Below are positions 38,532-47,883 of a stretch of DNA of 64,000 bases, one piece after another. Made by a program: the position numbers and the translations under genes. How positions within the stretch are numbered: the stretch's first letter is position 1; each line of letters opens with the position of its first letter. The stretch is taken from assembly GCF_900105115.1 (NCBI RefSeq), contig NZ_FNRV01000001.1:4696501-4760500 (forward strand). Direction: 5' to 3'. The notes beneath the pieces were generated by a model. The model did not search any database. It had not been told where the DNA came from and saw only the letters and a list, made by a program, of their open reading frames with translations. Origin of the DNA: Pseudomonas mohnii (GTDB lineage: Bacteria > Pseudomonadota > Gammaproteobacteria > Pseudomonadales > Pseudomonadaceae).

Positions 38532-38560
38532 CCCCAACTTCAGCTCATCTCAAAACCACC

Positions 38561-38658
38561 GTAGGAGCGAGCTTGCTCGCGAAGATCTCAAGGACGCCGC
38601 GCTTTCTGGAAATGGCGCGTTATCGTTGACGACCATCGCGAGCAAGCTCGCTCCTACA
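38561..38658. repeat. REP inverted pair (TGTAGG class)
   Basis: GTAGGAGCGAGCTTGCTCGCGA faces CATCGCGAGCAAGCTCGCTCCTACA. The spacer ends GCGCGTTATCGTTGACGACC. It lies between convergent genes. Confidence 0.9.
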
Positions 38659-38675
38659 GGTGCGGTGTTCAGGCT

Positions 38676-39053
38676 TTAAGCGGTCTTCCAGGTGATCTCT
38701 TCTTCACCGTCGGCGCTGATGCGAATCCAGCGATCGGCCGTCTCCTCGCCTTCCTCCTCGACCCAGCTCCCCGGTGCGCAACGCACTTCAACGTTCAGCG
38801 CGGCAAATGCGGCGCGTGCGCAGGCAATGTCGTCTTCCCATGGGGTCTGGTCGCTTTCCAGGTACAGGCTGTTCCATTTTCCTACGGCTTTCGGCAACCA
38901 GGTCACCGGCACATTGCCGGCCTTGCACTTGTAGGTCTGGCCTTTCTGAACCCAGTCGCTGCACGGGCCTAATGCCGCGCCGAGCCAGGCGGAGATGGCC
39001 TTGTGGTCGACGTCGGCGTCTTTCAGGTAAATCTCGATATCGGGTTGGCGCAT
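38676..39053 (-). CDS. Small conserved protein of unknown function
   Basis: The 125-residue soluble protein starts MRQPDIEIYLKDADVDHKAI; this ATG has GAGG seven bases upstream, while the ORF could be extended four codons to a GTG. It contains two cysteines near the middle (GPCSDW and YKCKAG) and ends in an acidic region, EEEGEETADRWIRIS. I recognise no domain. It is transcribed in the same direction as rlmA-dapE, 81 bases after rlmA. Confidence 0.75.
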   Translation of the reverse strand: MRQPDIEIYLKDADVDHKAISAWLGAALGPCSDWVQKGQTYKCKAGNVPVTWLPKAVGKWNSLYLESDQTPWEDDIACARAAFAALNVEVRCAPGSWVEEEGEETADRWIRISADGEEEITWKTA

Positions 39054-39134
39054 GGATGTCCTCACTGCGGTCTGAAAAATCCATTCGCGGATTTAGCCGG
39101 TCCGGGGCCGTTGCCCCAGACAAAAAAGGGTGGG

Positions 39135-39944
39135 TTATTGAACAACGAAATAATCGTAGCGCATCGACACGGTGACCTCGAACGGCTCGGCCTGTTCGAT
39201 GACCGCGGCCCGACGTTCAGCGCTGGCGCGCCAACCATGGGGCGTCATGGCCAGCAGGTTCGCGCGGTCCTGGCCGCTGGTTAGCGTCAGCCGGAACTCC
39301 AGGGTTTCACTGTGCGCCAGCGCCATGCCTTCAGGCACCAGGTCCAGATGCTTGTCGTCAATGTATTCGCGGACTTCGTCATACAGCCGCTCACGCAATT
39401 CCATCAGGTGGCCGCTGGTCGGTCCGACTTTCATCAGTCCACCACCAGGGCTGAGCAGGCGTTTGGCTTCCTGCCAGTCCAGCGGGCTGAAGACACTGGC
39501 CAGAAACTGGCAACTGCCGGACGCCAGGGGCACGCGGGCCATGCTGGCGATCAACCAGGTCAGCTGCGGATTGCGTTTGCAGGCGCGTTTGACCGCTTCC
39601 CGGGAAATGTCCAGCGCGTAACCGTCGGCGTCCGGCAAGGCATCGGCGATTTGCGCGGTGTAGTAACCCTCGCCGCAACCGATGTCCAGCCAGCGCTGCG
39701 GCGCATAACCGGCCGCCAGCTCCGCCAGGCGCCTGGCCACGGGGGCGTAGTGGCCAGCGTTCAGAAAGTCGCGGCGGGCTTCAACCATTGCCTGGTTATC
39801 CCCAGGATCGCGGCTGTTCTTGTGCTGCACCGGCAGCAGGTTCAAGTAACCCTGGCGTGCACGGTCAAAACGATGCCCGGCGGGGCAGGCCACGCCGTTG
39901 TCCACCGCGTTGAGCGGTTCGCTGCAAATCGGGCAGGCCAGCAT
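39135..39944 (-). CDS. rlmA: 23S rRNA (guanine745-N1)-methyltransferase RlmA
   Basis: The 269-residue enzyme has an N-terminal zinc-binding segment (CPICSEPLNAVDNGVACPAGH) and the conserved FDRARQGYLNLL, followed by a SAM-binding domain with LDIGCGEGYYTAQIADAL. RlmA methylates N1 of G745 in 23S rRNA helix 35 in Gram-negatives. It overlaps the stop of dapE by one base (TGATG), so it is translated from the same transcript. Confidence 0.92.
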   Translation of the reverse strand: MLACPICSEPLNAVDNGVACPAGHRFDRARQGYLNLLPVQHKNSRDPGDNQAMVEARRDFLNAGHYAPVARRLAELAAGYAPQRWLDIGCGEGYYTAQIADALPDADGYALDISREAVKRACKRNPQLTWLIASMARVPLASGSCQFLASVFSPLDWQEAKRLLSPGGGLMKVGPTSGHLMELRERLYDEVREYIDDKHLDLVPEGMALAHSETLEFRLTLTSGQDRANLLAMTPHGWRASAERRAAVIEQAEPFEVTVSMRYDYFVVQ

Positions 39945-41095
39945 CAGGCGAGCAACTTGATCAGGGTCTGGTAATAGATTTCGGTCAGCACGTCGAGATC
40001 AGCCGCCAGCACCCGCTCGTTGACCTGGTGGATGGTCGCGTTGACCGGCCCCAGCTCAACCACTTGCGTGCCCATGGTGGCGATGAAGCGCCCGTCGGAG
40101 GTGCCGCCGCTGGTGGACGCCTTGGTCTCGCGACCGGTGATGTCCTTGATGCTGGACGAAACGGCGTCGAGCAGCGCGCCCGGTTCGGTGAGGAATGGCA
40201 AACCGGACAGCGCCCAGTCGATGTGCCAGTCCAGGCCGTGTTTGTCGAGGATGTCGGCAACGCGCTTCTGCAGGCCTTCGACGGTGGATTCGGTGGAGAA
40301 GCGGAAGTTGAACACCGCGACCAGATCGCCCGGGATGACGTTGGTCGCACCGGTGCCGGAGTTGACGTTGGAAATCTGGAAACTGGTCGGCGGGAAGAAG
40401 TCGTTGCCGTGGTCCCAGTGCTCGGCGGCCAGTTCGGCCAGGGCCGGGGCAGCGAGGTGGATCGGGTTCTTCGCCAGATGCGGATAGGCGACGTGGCCCT
40501 GCAGGCCGCGGACGGTCAGCTTGGCGCCGAGGGAGCCACGACGGCCGTTCTTGACCACGTCACCGACCAGGGTGGTGCTCGACGGCTCGCCGACGATGCA
40601 CCAGTCCAGACGCTCCTTGCGCGCCGCCAGGCGCTCGACCACGGCTTTGGTGCCGTGGTGCGCCGGGCCTTCTTCGTCGCTGGTGATCAGGAACGCGACC
40701 TTGCCCTTGTGATCCGGGTAGTCGGCGACAAAGCGTTCGGCGGCCACGGTCATGGCGGCGAGGCTGCCCTTCATGTCCGCCGCGCCACGGCCGCAGAGCA
40801 TGCCGTGTTCGTCGATCACTGCGTTGAACGGTTCGATCTGCCAGGCGGTCACCGGGCCGGTCGGTACGACGTCGGTGTGACCGGCGAAGCACAGTACGGG
40901 ACCGTCGTGTTGACCGTGGGTGGCCCAGAAGTTATCCACATCCTCGATGCGCATCGGCTCGAGCGCAAAACCGGCATCGCCCAGGCGCTGCATCATCTGC
41001 TTCTGGCAATCGGCGTCGACCGGCGTCACGGAGGGACGGCGGATCAGGTCGATGGCGAGTTGAAGGGTCGGCGAAAGGTCGGCGTGGGCCGTCAT
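39944..41095 (-). CDS. dapE: Succinyl-diaminopimelate desuccinylase
   Basis: The 383-residue M20-family zinc enzyme removes succinate from N-succinyl-LL-diaminopimelate on the way to lysine and peptidoglycan. Metal ligands lie in [24 protein letters not shown] and [15 protein letters not shown] (catalytic Glu in DEEG), and the C terminus has [18 protein letters not shown] precedes the ATG. The dapC, dapD and dapE genes of this pathway all lie within 12 kb here. Confidence 0.96.
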   Translation of the reverse strand: MTAHADLSPTLQLAIDLIRRPSVTPVDADCQKQMMQRLGDAGFALEPMRIEDVDNFWATHGQHDGPVLCFAGHTDVVPTGPVTAWQIEPFNAVIDEHGMLCGRGAADMKGSLAAMTVAAERFVADYPDHKGKVAFLITSDEEGPAHHGTKAVVERLAARKERLDWCIVGEPSSTTLVGDVVKNGRRGSLGAKLTVRGLQGHVAYPHLAKNPIHLAAPALAELAAEHWDHGNDFFPPTSFQISNVNSGTGATNVIPGDLVAVFNFRFSTESTVEGLQKRVADILDKHGLDWHIDWALSGLPFLTEPGALLDAVSSSIKDITGRETKASTSGGTSDGRFIATMGTQVVELGPVNATIHQVNERVLAADLDVLTEIYYQTLIKLLA

Positions 41096-41120
41096 GTGAA
41101 AACTCCGGATTCTGTAAATG

Positions 41121-41220
41121 TGTAGGAGCGAGCTTGCTCGCGATGGACGATAACGGTAACGCGTGCGATCTGAATGACCGCGTTGCCCTTGCGTTTCTCG
41201 CGAGCAGGCTCGCTCCTACA
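41121..41220. repeat. REP inverted pair (TGTAGG class)
   Basis: TGTAGGAGCGAGCTTGCTCGCGATG faces CTCGCGAGCAGGCTCGCTCCTACA. The inner spacer has GGTAACGCG/CGCGTTGCC, which can pair. Confidence 0.9.
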
Positions 41221-41271
41221 GGTATTGGGTCTGGCCCTTCAGCCAAGCCCTGCAAAATGGCGGTTATCTTA

Positions 41272-41302
41272 AAGCAAAACGGCGACCATAGGCCGCCGTT
41301 TA
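41272..41302 (-). terminator. Intrinsic terminator of ndvB
   Basis: On the minus strand AAACGGCG (41294-41301, read in reverse) pairs with CGCCGTTT (41277-41284), followed by TGCTTT. It lies 17 bases after the ndvB stop. Confidence 0.7.
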
Positions 41303-41318
41303 GTGCATCCGCGAAGAT

Positions 41319-43910
41319 TTAGACCGCAGGTGCCGTTGCCGTCTCGGCCACGGGTTTGGGCAGTGACGACAGGAACGCCATGATCAGCGCCGCCAGGTAG
41401 GGCAGCGATTGAACCAGCAACATGGTGACCCAGAAGCGCATGTCATTGCTCGGCATGCCGTTGACCAGGAAGATCCCCAGCGCCGCGCCCCATAGCAAGA
41501 GCATGATGAACACCTCTTCGCGAGCCTCCGAAATCGCCACCCAGAAACCGTGGTTATCGGCATTCTTCGGGGTGCGGAAGAACGGAATGCTGCTGGTGAA
41601 GAAGCCGTACAGCACCGCTTTAGCGATGGTGTGCGACAACGCCAGCCCGGCCAGGGCCGCGCAGAACGCGTCTTTCAGGTTCACGCCCACCGCACGGCGG
41701 TAGAGGAAGATGATCTTGCCAACCTTGAACACGAACAGTGCCAGAGGCGGGATTGCAAAGATCAGCAGTGGCGGATCGACCCGTTGCGGCACGATGATCA
41801 TCGCCGCCGACCACAGCAGTGCACCGACGGTGAAGAAGATGTTCATGCCGTCCGCCACCCACGGCAACCAGCCCGCGAGGAAGTGGTAACGCTGGCCACG
41901 GGTCAGTTCGGTGTCCTTGCCGCGCAGCAGGCTGGCGGTGTGGCGCTTGATGATCTGAATGGCACCGTAGGCCCAGCGGAACCGCTGTTTCTTGAAGTCG
42001 ATAAAGGTATCGGGCATCAGGCCCTTGCCGTAACTGTCGTGGTAGTACGCCGCCGACAAACCTTTTTCGAACACCCGCAGACCCAGCTCGGCGTCCTCAC
42101 AGATGCACCAGTCGGCCCAGCCCAGTTCTTCGAGCACCGAGCGACGAGTCATGGTCATGGTGCCGTGCTGGATGATCGCGTCACGGTCGTTGCGGGTGAC
42201 CATACCGATGTGGAAGAAGCCTTTGTATTCCGCGTAGCAGAGCTTCTTGAAGGTGCTTTCGTTCTGGTCGCGATAGTCCTGCGGCGATTGCACCACGGCG
42301 ATTTTCGGATCGGCGAAGTGCGGCACCATGTGCTTGAGCCAGTTCGGGTGCACGCAGTAGTCGGAGTCGATGACCGCGATGACTTCGGCGTCCTTGGCGG
42401 TATGCGGAATCAGGTAATTCAGCGCGCCGCCCTTGAAACCGGCCAATGGCGCGACGTGGAAGAACTTGAAGCGCGGGCCGAGGGTTTCGCAGTAGTCGCG
42501 CACCGGTTCCCAGACCGCCGGGTCCTTGGTGTTGTTGTCGATGATCAGGACTTCGAAGTCCGGATAATCGAGGTTGGCCAGGGCATCGAGGGTCTGTTTG
42601 ACCATCTCGGGCGGCTCGTTGTAGCACGGCACGTGAATCGACACTTTGGGGCGGTAGTTCGAATCGCCGACCACCGGCAGGAATTCCCGGCGGCGCTTGT
42701 GAATCCACACCGCCTCGGCCAGTTCATGGGCCTCGGTGAGCAGCACGATGAACACCCCGAGCGCACCGAGGGCGAGCAGGAAGCCCACCGTCAGGCTGAA
42801 CCAGGTGCTGTATTGCTGGCTGTAGTCATAACCGATCCACACCAGCACCGAACCGCAGAGGAACGCGATGAACGTCAGGAAGGTACGGCCGCGTTGGCGC
42901 AGGGCCGAGCCGTCGATCATCAGCAGGGTCAGCGACAGCAGTGCCAGCACCACCGAGCCGATGGCCAATACGCGCCATTGCGGAATGGCGACGACCGGGC
43001 CTTCGAAGTTGAATTTCTGCTGGCGCGCGGCGTTGAACACGCCCCAATACGCTCCCACCGAACCTTCGTCGCTGGCCTTCCAAGGCTGGTCAAAGGCCTC
43101 GATCACGAAGTAGTTAAAGCCTTGGCGGTTGAGTTTGTTGACCAGGTTACGCAAGTAGATCGCCTGGTCTGCCGGCGACGCGTCGGCGCCGCCGCGCATG
43201 CGGCCGTTGCTCGGCCAGCCCACTTCAGACAGCAGCAGCGGCTTTTTCGGGAACAGCTTTTTCAGGTCGCGGGCGCGGTCCAGAACGAACTGCTGGGCCT
43301 TGTCCACCGGGATAAATTCCCAATAAGGAAGAACGTGGGCGGCGATCAGGTCGACGTGCTTGGCCAGTTCGGGGTGTTCTTCCCAGACGTGCCACTGCTC
43401 GGACGTGGTGACCGGCACCTTCACGGCGGCGCGAACGCGGTCCAGCATTACGCTGAGTTCCTGTGCGGTAATTTCCTTACGGAAAATCGCCTCGTTGCCT
43501 ACAACCACGCGTACGACGCTGCGCGAGGTGTTGGCCAGTTCGATGGCCCGGGCGATTTCTCGCTCGTTGCGCTCCTGGTCCGGGCTGATCCAGATCCCCA
43601 GGGTCACCCGCAGGCCGAATTCTTCCGCGAGCTTGGGGATGTCCTCCAGCGTGCCGTCGACCGAGTAAATACGGATGTTGTCCGTCAGCTTGCTCATGAT
43701 CTCCAGATCACGCCGCATTTGGTCGTCAGTGGGGTACTGGTCCTTCTGTGGGAATTGGCCCTGCTGGAACGGCGAATAGGAGAAGCCGGAAATCTGTTCA
43801 GGCCAGTTGGGAGCGGTGACCGGGCGATTGATCAGCGCCCAGAAGCCGGTAAACAAGGCAGCGATGGCGAGCACCACCACCAGATTGAGTCCAAATTTAC
43901 GCGATGACAT
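41319..43910 (-). CDS. ndvB: Cyclic/periplasmic beta-glucan synthase with GH17 and GT2 domains (NdvB-like)
   Basis: The 863-residue inner-membrane protein starts with a signal-anchor helix (~7-27) and a periplasmic GH17 glycoside-hydrolase domain (~40-310) with acid/base Glu140 in VVVGNEAIFR and nucleophile Glu229 in LLLSEVGWPSNG. Two helices lead to a cytoplasmic family 2 glycosyltransferase with DSD (AVIDSDYCVHP), the ED of CEDAELGLRVF and QRFRW, and at least four C-terminal helices. NdvB in P. aeruginosa makes periplasmic glucans tied to biofilm-specific antibiotic tolerance. The ATG at 43910 (MSSRKFGLNLVV) is preferred; an in-frame ATG 18 codons upstream would add a hydrophilic tail. Confidence 0.92.
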   Translation of the reverse strand: MSSRKFGLNLVVVLAIAALFTGFWALINRPVTAPNWPEQISGFSYSPFQQGQFPQKDQYPTDDQMRRDLEIMSKLTDNIRIYSVDGTLEDIPKLAEEFGLRVTLGIWISPDQERNEREIARAIELANTSRSVVRVVVGNEAIFRKEITAQELSVMLDRVRAAVKVPVTTSEQWHVWEEHPELAKHVDLIAAHVLPYWEFIPVDKAQQFVLDRARDLKKLFPKKPLLLSEVGWPSNGRMRGGADASPADQAIYLRNLVNKLNRQGFNYFVIEAFDQPWKASDEGSVGAYWGVFNAARQQKFNFEGPVVAIPQWRVLAIGSVVLALLSLTLLMIDGSALRQRGRTFLTFIAFLCGSVLVWIGYDYSQQYSTWFSLTVGFLLALGALGVFIVLLTEAHELAEAVWIHKRRREFLPVVGDSNYRPKVSIHVPCYNEPPEMVKQTLDALANLDYPDFEVLIIDNNTKDPAVWEPVRDYCETLGPRFKFFHVAPLAGFKGGALNYLIPHTAKDAEVIAVIDSDYCVHPNWLKHMVPHFADPKIAVVQSPQDYRDQNESTFKKLCYAEYKGFFHIGMVTRNDRDAIIQHGTMTMTRRSVLEELGWADWCICEDAELGLRVFEKGLSAAYYHDSYGKGLMPDTFIDFKKQRFRWAYGAIQIIKRHTASLLRGKDTELTRGQRYHFLAGWLPWVADGMNIFFTVGALLWSAAMIIVPQRVDPPLLIFAIPPLALFVFKVGKIIFLYRRAVGVNLKDAFCAALAGLALSHTIAKAVLYGFFTSSIPFFRTPKNADNHGFWVAISEAREEVFIMLLLWGAALGIFLVNGMPSNDMRFWVTMLLVQSLPYLAALIMAFLSSLPKPVAETATAPAV

Positions 43911-44079
43911 AGCTATTTCGGGTTCCAAAGGCTGTGGAACGAAGGAACGGTTGGCTACCGCCAAGGGGCGCGCATCCTACACCGGCAGATCGCTGAACGT
44001 ACATCGGACAGGGAAATGCCCGACATTGGGCAATGTGCTTTCACATAAGTTCTTACACTTGTAGCTTGAAAGTTAAATC

Positions 44080-44108
44080 TTATTAGAAGGCCGGACACCC
44101 TCTATAAT
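44080..44108 (+). promoter_or_regulatory. Candidate promoter of tcdA
   Basis: TTATTA (44080-44085) and TATAAT (44103-44108) with a 17-base spacer, 27 bases before the start codon. Confidence 0.6.
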
Positions 44109-44134
44109 GCGCGCCGGTTTTTGGGGTAATGGTC

Positions 44135-44947
44135 ATGAGTACAGAAGATCCGCGGTTTGCTGGTATTGCCCGTTTGTATGGCATCGAGGGCCTTGAGCGC
44201 CTGCGCGCGGCCCATGTGGCGATCGTCGGCGTCGGTGGCGTAGGTTCCTGGGCGGCGGAAGCCATGGCGCGCTGCGGCGTGGGCGAGATTTCGCTGTTTG
44301 ACCTGGATGACGTCTGCGTCAGCAATGCCAACCGTCAGTTGCATGCGCTGGACAGCACCGTCGGCAAGCCCAAGGTCGAAGTGATGGCCGAGCGCCTGCG
44401 CGGGATCAACCCGGACTGCACCGTGCACGCGGTGGCGGATTTCGTGACCCGCGAGACCATGGCCGAGTACATCACGCCGAACATCGACTGCGTGATCGAC
44501 TGCATCGACAGCGTCAATGCGAAGGCGGCGCTGATCGCCTGGTGCAAGCGCCGCAAGATCCAGATCATCACCACCGGCGGCGCGGGCGGGCAGATTGATC
44601 CGACACTGATCCAGGTCTGTGACCTGAACCGCACCTTCAATGACCCATTGGCTTCGAAAGTGCGCTCAACCCTGCGCCGCGACTATGGCTTCTCGCGCAC
44701 CGTGACCCGCCATTACAGCGTCCCCTGCGTGTTTTCCACCGAGCAGCTGCGCTACCCGAAACCGGACGGCAGCATCTGCCTGCAGAAGAGTTTTGTCGGC
44801 GACGGCGTGAAGCTCGACTGTGCCGGCGGGTTTGGCGCAGTGATGATGGTGACGGCGACGTTCGGCATGGTCGCCGCGACCAAGGCTGTGGACAAGATTG
44901 TGGCGGGCGTGCGGCGGCCGGCGGATCGGGTCAAACCTGAGGTTTGA
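44135..44947 (+). CDS. tcdA: tRNA threonylcarbamoyladenosine dehydratase TcdA (CsdL)
   Basis: The 270-residue E1-like protein has a nucleotide-binding IVGVGGVGSWAAEAMARCGV, the adenylation loop DLDDVCVSNANRQLHA and a C-terminal membrane-touching helix. TcdA dehydrates t6A to cyclic t6A on tRNAs using ATP. The ATG at 44135 is preferred because GGGGT lies eight bases before it; an ATG two codons earlier is too close. It faces csdE-csdA, its known functional partners, across a REP pair, the usual grouping. Confidence 0.94.
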   Translation: MSTEDPRFAGIARLYGIEGLERLRAAHVAIVGVGGVGSWAAEAMARCGVGEISLFDLDDVCVSNANRQLHALDSTVGKPKVEVMAERLRGINPDCTVHAVADFVTRETMAEYITPNIDCVIDCIDSVNAKAALIAWCKRRKIQIITTGGAGGQIDPTLIQVCDLNRTFNDPLASKVRSTLRRDYGFSRTVTRHYSVPCVFSTEQLRYPKPDGSICLQKSFVGDGVKLDCAGGFGAVMMVTATFGMVAATKAVDKIVAGVRRPADRVKPEV

Positions 44948-44966
44948 TGGTTGTTGCTGATGGCCT

Positions 44967-45043
44967 CATCGCGAGCAGGCTCGCTCCCACATTGGATAGG
45001 CGTCGAATACAAATCCCCGGTGGGAGCGAGCCTGCTCGCGATG
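44967..45043. repeat. REP pair, divergent orientation
   Basis: CATCGCGAGCAGGCTCGCTCCCACA is followed by GGTGGGAGCGAGCCTGCTCGCGATG. It lies between convergent tcdA and csdE. Confidence 0.9.
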
Positions 45044-45047
45044 GCTA

Positions 45048-45452
45048 TTAACCTGCCAAGTCACGCATCCGCTGTAAAACAGCGTTCAAACCATTGCTAC
45101 GGGACGGGGACAACTGGCGACCGAGCCCCAGCTGATTGAACCAGTCCGGCAAGTCCACCTGTTGCAATTCAACCGCCGACAAGCCGTTGACCCGTGCCAG
45201 CAGCAGCGCCACCAATCCGCGAATCAACCGCGCATCGCTGTTGGCACTGAACTGCCAATGACCATCGTGCAACACGCCCACCAGCCATACCTGGCTTTCA
45301 CAGCCGTGCACGCGGTTGGCGTCGACTTTATCCGCATCGCTCAACGCCGGCAGGCGTTCGCCCCATTGCATCAACAGGCGTGCCCGTTGTTCCCAGCCGG
45401 GCGCATTCTGAAAGGCGTGCAGGGCGGTCGCGGCATCGGCAGGCAAACTCAT
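45048..45452 (-). CDS. csdE: SufE-family sulfur acceptor (CsdE)
   Basis: The 134-residue protein has the SufE fold with the acceptor cysteine in RVHGCESQVWLVG. It takes persulfide sulfur from the cysteine desulfurase encoded just upstream, with which it overlaps by ATGA. It is shorter than typical SufE by a few residues at the N terminus but otherwise complete. Confidence 0.92.
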   Translation of the reverse strand: MSLPADAATALHAFQNAPGWEQRARLLMQWGERLPALSDADKVDANRVHGCESQVWLVGVLHDGHWQFSANSDARLIRGLVALLLARVNGLSAVELQQVDLPDWFNQLGLGRQLSPSRSNGLNAVLQRMRDLAG

Positions 45453-46654
45453 CGCAGCAACTCCAGTGCCTGATCCAGCGCTTCAAAGAACCGCTCCAGA
45501 TCTTCGGAGTCGTTGTACAGTCCCAGCGACACCCGAATCGCCCCGGCCAGTTGAAGGCTTTTGAGCAACGGCATGGCGCAATGATGACCGGCGCGAACGG
45601 CGATGCCTTGCTCGGTCAGCAAATGGGCCAGATCGGCGTTATGCACACCCTGGACGGTGAAACTGGCCAATGCCACTTGCGGCTTGCCCAGCAGGTGAAT
45701 GCCGTTACGCGCCTCAAGGCCTTTGAGCAGATAGTCATGCAGTGCCGCTTCATGGGCGGATACGGCGTCCTGATCGAGCCCGGCGAGATAATCCAGGGTC
45801 GCGCCCAGGCCGATCACACTGGCAATCGGCGGTGTGCCCGCCTCAAATCCCAGCGGCGCAGGGCGAAAGCGTGCGTCGTGGTAGTTGGCGTCCAGCACCA
45901 TCTCGCCGCCGAACTGCCAGGGCTGAAGCTGTTGCAGGGCTTCATTGCGCCCGAACAGCACGCCCAGGCCATCAGGGCCATAGAGCTTGTGGCTGGAAAA
46001 CACATAGAAGTCGCAACCCAGTGCCTGGACGTCATGTCGACCATGGACCACGCCTTGGGCACCGTCGATCACGGTCAGGGCGTTGTGCGCCTTGGCCATT
46101 GCCAGCAGTGCGGGCAACGGTTGCCAGGCGCCGAGCACGTTGGACAACTGGCTGACCGCCATCAGGCGAGTGCGCGGGCCGATCAATTGCGCCGCGGCTT
46201 CGAGGTCGATCAGACCGTCGGCGTTCAGCGGCAGGATCACCAGTTTCAATGCGCGACGCTTGGCCAGTTGCTGCCATGGCAACAGGTTGGCGTGATGCTC
46301 CAGGGCGCTGATGACCATTTCATCGCCCGGATTGAATAGGTGTTCCAGGCCATAAGCCAGGAGATTCAGCGCAGACGTCGCGCCGTGGGTGAAGATAATT
46401 TGCCCGCGGTCCCCGGCGTTGAGCCACTGGGCGACTTTGCTGCGGCTGTCCTCGAAGGCCTGGGTGGCGTGGGCGCCCGGCAGGTGTTGCGCCCGATGCA
46501 CGTTGGCCGCGCCGTTGGCGTAGTAATGCGTGAGGGCATCGAGCAGGGCTTGAGGTTTTTGCGTGGTGGCGGCGCTGTCCAGATAGGTCTGGTCTTGCCG
46601 TTGCAGCGCGGCGATGGCCGGAAAGTCGGCGCGCCAGGGAGAGGGAATCATCAT
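45449..46654 (-). CDS. csdA: Cysteine desulfurase (CsdA/SufS-like)
   Basis: The 401-residue PLP enzyme removes sulfur from cysteine. The PLP lysine lies in FSSHKLYGPDGLGVLFG, the aspartate in TVIDGAQGVVHGR, and the catalytic cysteine in VRAGHHCAMPLL. With CsdE and TcdA it forms the CSD sulfur-transfer group for tRNA modification. Two adjacent ATGs are possible starts. Confidence 0.94.
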   Translation of the reverse strand: MMIPSPWRADFPAIAALQRQDQTYLDSAATTQKPQALLDALTHYYANGAANVHRAQHLPGAHATQAFEDSRSKVAQWLNAGDRGQIIFTHGATSALNLLAYGLEHLFNPGDEMVISALEHHANLLPWQQLAKRRALKLVILPLNADGLIDLEAAAQLIGPRTRLMAVSQLSNVLGAWQPLPALLAMAKAHNALTVIDGAQGVVHGRHDVQALGCDFYVFSSHKLYGPDGLGVLFGRNEALQQLQPWQFGGEMVLDANYHDARFRPAPLGFEAGTPPIASVIGLGATLDYLAGLDQDAVSAHEAALHDYLLKGLEARNGIHLLGKPQVALASFTVQGVHNADLAHLLTEQGIAVRAGHHCAMPLLKSLQLAGAIRVSLGLYNDSEDLERFFEALDQALELLR

Positions 46655-46698
46655 GCTTTTGAGCCCTGGTGAACTTGGGCGGGTGTACGCCAGACTCC

Positions 46699-46798
46699 TG
46701 TAGGAGCGAGCCTGCTCGCGATGATCGCGTGGACGACACGGGCTATCTGATGCCCCGCGTTATCGTTGACGTCCATCGCGAGCAGGCTCGCTCCTACA
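46699..46798. repeat. REP inverted pair (TGTAGG class)
   Basis: TGTAGGAGCGAGCCTGCTCGCGATG faces CATCGCGAGCAGGCTCGCTCCTACA with exactly complementary outer arms. The spacer contains CGCGTTATCGTTGACG. Confidence 0.92.
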
Positions 46799-46816
46799 GG
46801 TGAATTTGTATGACGC

Positions 46817-47851
46817 TTAGTTGTGAGCGTGCAGCGCTTCGTTCAGTTCGATCGCCGATTTGTGGGTTTTGCACTCCACGGCACCGGTTTCCGAATTGCG
46901 ACGGAACAGCAGGTCAGGCTGACCCGCCAGTTCGCGGGCCTTGACCACTTTGACCAGCTGGTTTTTCTCGTCCAGCAGCGCCACTTTGGTGCCAGCGGTC
47001 ACGTACAGGCCCGATTCAACGGTGTTGCGGTCGCCCAACGGGATACCGATACCGGCGTTGGCGCCGATCAGGCAGCCTTCGCCCACCTTGATCACGATGT
47101 TGCCGCCGCCGGACAGGGTGCCCATGGTCGAGCAGCCGCCGCCCAGGTCAGAGCCTTTGCCGACGAATACACCAGCCGAAACACGGCCTTCGATCATGCC
47201 CGGACCTTCGGTGCCGGCGTTGAAGTTGACGAAACCTTCGTGCATCACGGTAGTGCCTTCGCCAACGTAAGCGCCCAGGCGCAGACGCGCCGCGTCAGCG
47301 ATACGCACGCCGGCCGGTACGACGTAGTCAGTCATTTTCGGGAACTTGTCCACCGAGAACACTTCGAGCAACTCACCGCGCAGGCGGGCTTCGAGTTGAT
47401 GCTCGGCCAGTTCGGCCAGGTCGATCGCACCCTGGCTGGTCCACGCCACGTTTGGCAGCAGCGGGAACACACCGGCCAGGTTCAGGCCGTGGGGCTTGAC
47501 CAGGCGATGGGACAGCAGGTGCAGCTTGAGGTAAGCCTCAGGCGTGGAAGTCAGTTGGGCGTCTTCGGCCAGGATGGTCGCGACCAGCGGCTTGTGGCTC
47601 TCGGCCAGACGGGTCAGCAGGGCGGCCTGGGCAGCGTCGACGCCTTTGACCGCTTCAGCCAGTTGCGAAGCCTGTGCGGTGGTGAAGGCGATGGCCTGGT
47701 TGCCTTCGGTGTAGCCCAGAACCGGGGCGATGGCAGCGATCAGTTCGGCGGACGGATTAAGCAATGGCTGCGCGTAAAACACTTCCAGCCATGCGCCTTG
47801 ACGGTTTTGAGTGCCGACACCAAAGGCCAGGCTGAACGGGGTAGTGGACAT
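46817..47851 (-). CDS. dapD: Tetrahydrodipicolinate N-succinyltransferase
   Basis: The 344-residue protein transfers succinyl from succinyl-CoA to tetrahydrodipicolinate. The C-terminal half has a left-handed beta-helix of hexapeptide repeats (ARLRLGAYVGEGTTVMHEGF, then GTEGPGMIEGRVSAGVFVGK), the acyltransferase active site. This is the longer gammaproteobacterial form. AGAGGT precedes the ATG. Thirty-two bases separate it from the upstream ArsC-like gene, so they are likely co-transcribed. Confidence 0.95.
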   Translation of the reverse strand: MSTTPFSLAFGVGTQNRQGAWLEVFYAQPLLNPSAELIAAIAPVLGYTEGNQAIAFTTAQASQLAEAVKGVDAAQAALLTRLAESHKPLVATILAEDAQLTSTPEAYLKLHLLSHRLVKPHGLNLAGVFPLLPNVAWTSQGAIDLAELAEHQLEARLRGELLEVFSVDKFPKMTDYVVPAGVRIADAARLRLGAYVGEGTTVMHEGFVNFNAGTEGPGMIEGRVSAGVFVGKGSDLGGGCSTMGTLSGGGNIVIKVGEGCLIGANAGIGIPLGDRNTVESGLYVTAGTKVALLDEKNQLVKVVKARELAGQPDLLFRRNSETGAVECKTHKSAIELNEALHAHN

Positions 47852-47883
47852 GTTGATACCTCTAGCAAATTGGAACGGGCTGC

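Noticed and set aside
39098..39122. GGGGC/GCCCC hairpin after rlmA as a terminator
   Set aside because: No T-tract follows on the minus strand; the A-run lies on the wrong side.
41550..43907. 785-residue forward frame opposite ndvB
   Set aside because: Shadow frame; the minus strand carries all GH17 and GT2 motifs.
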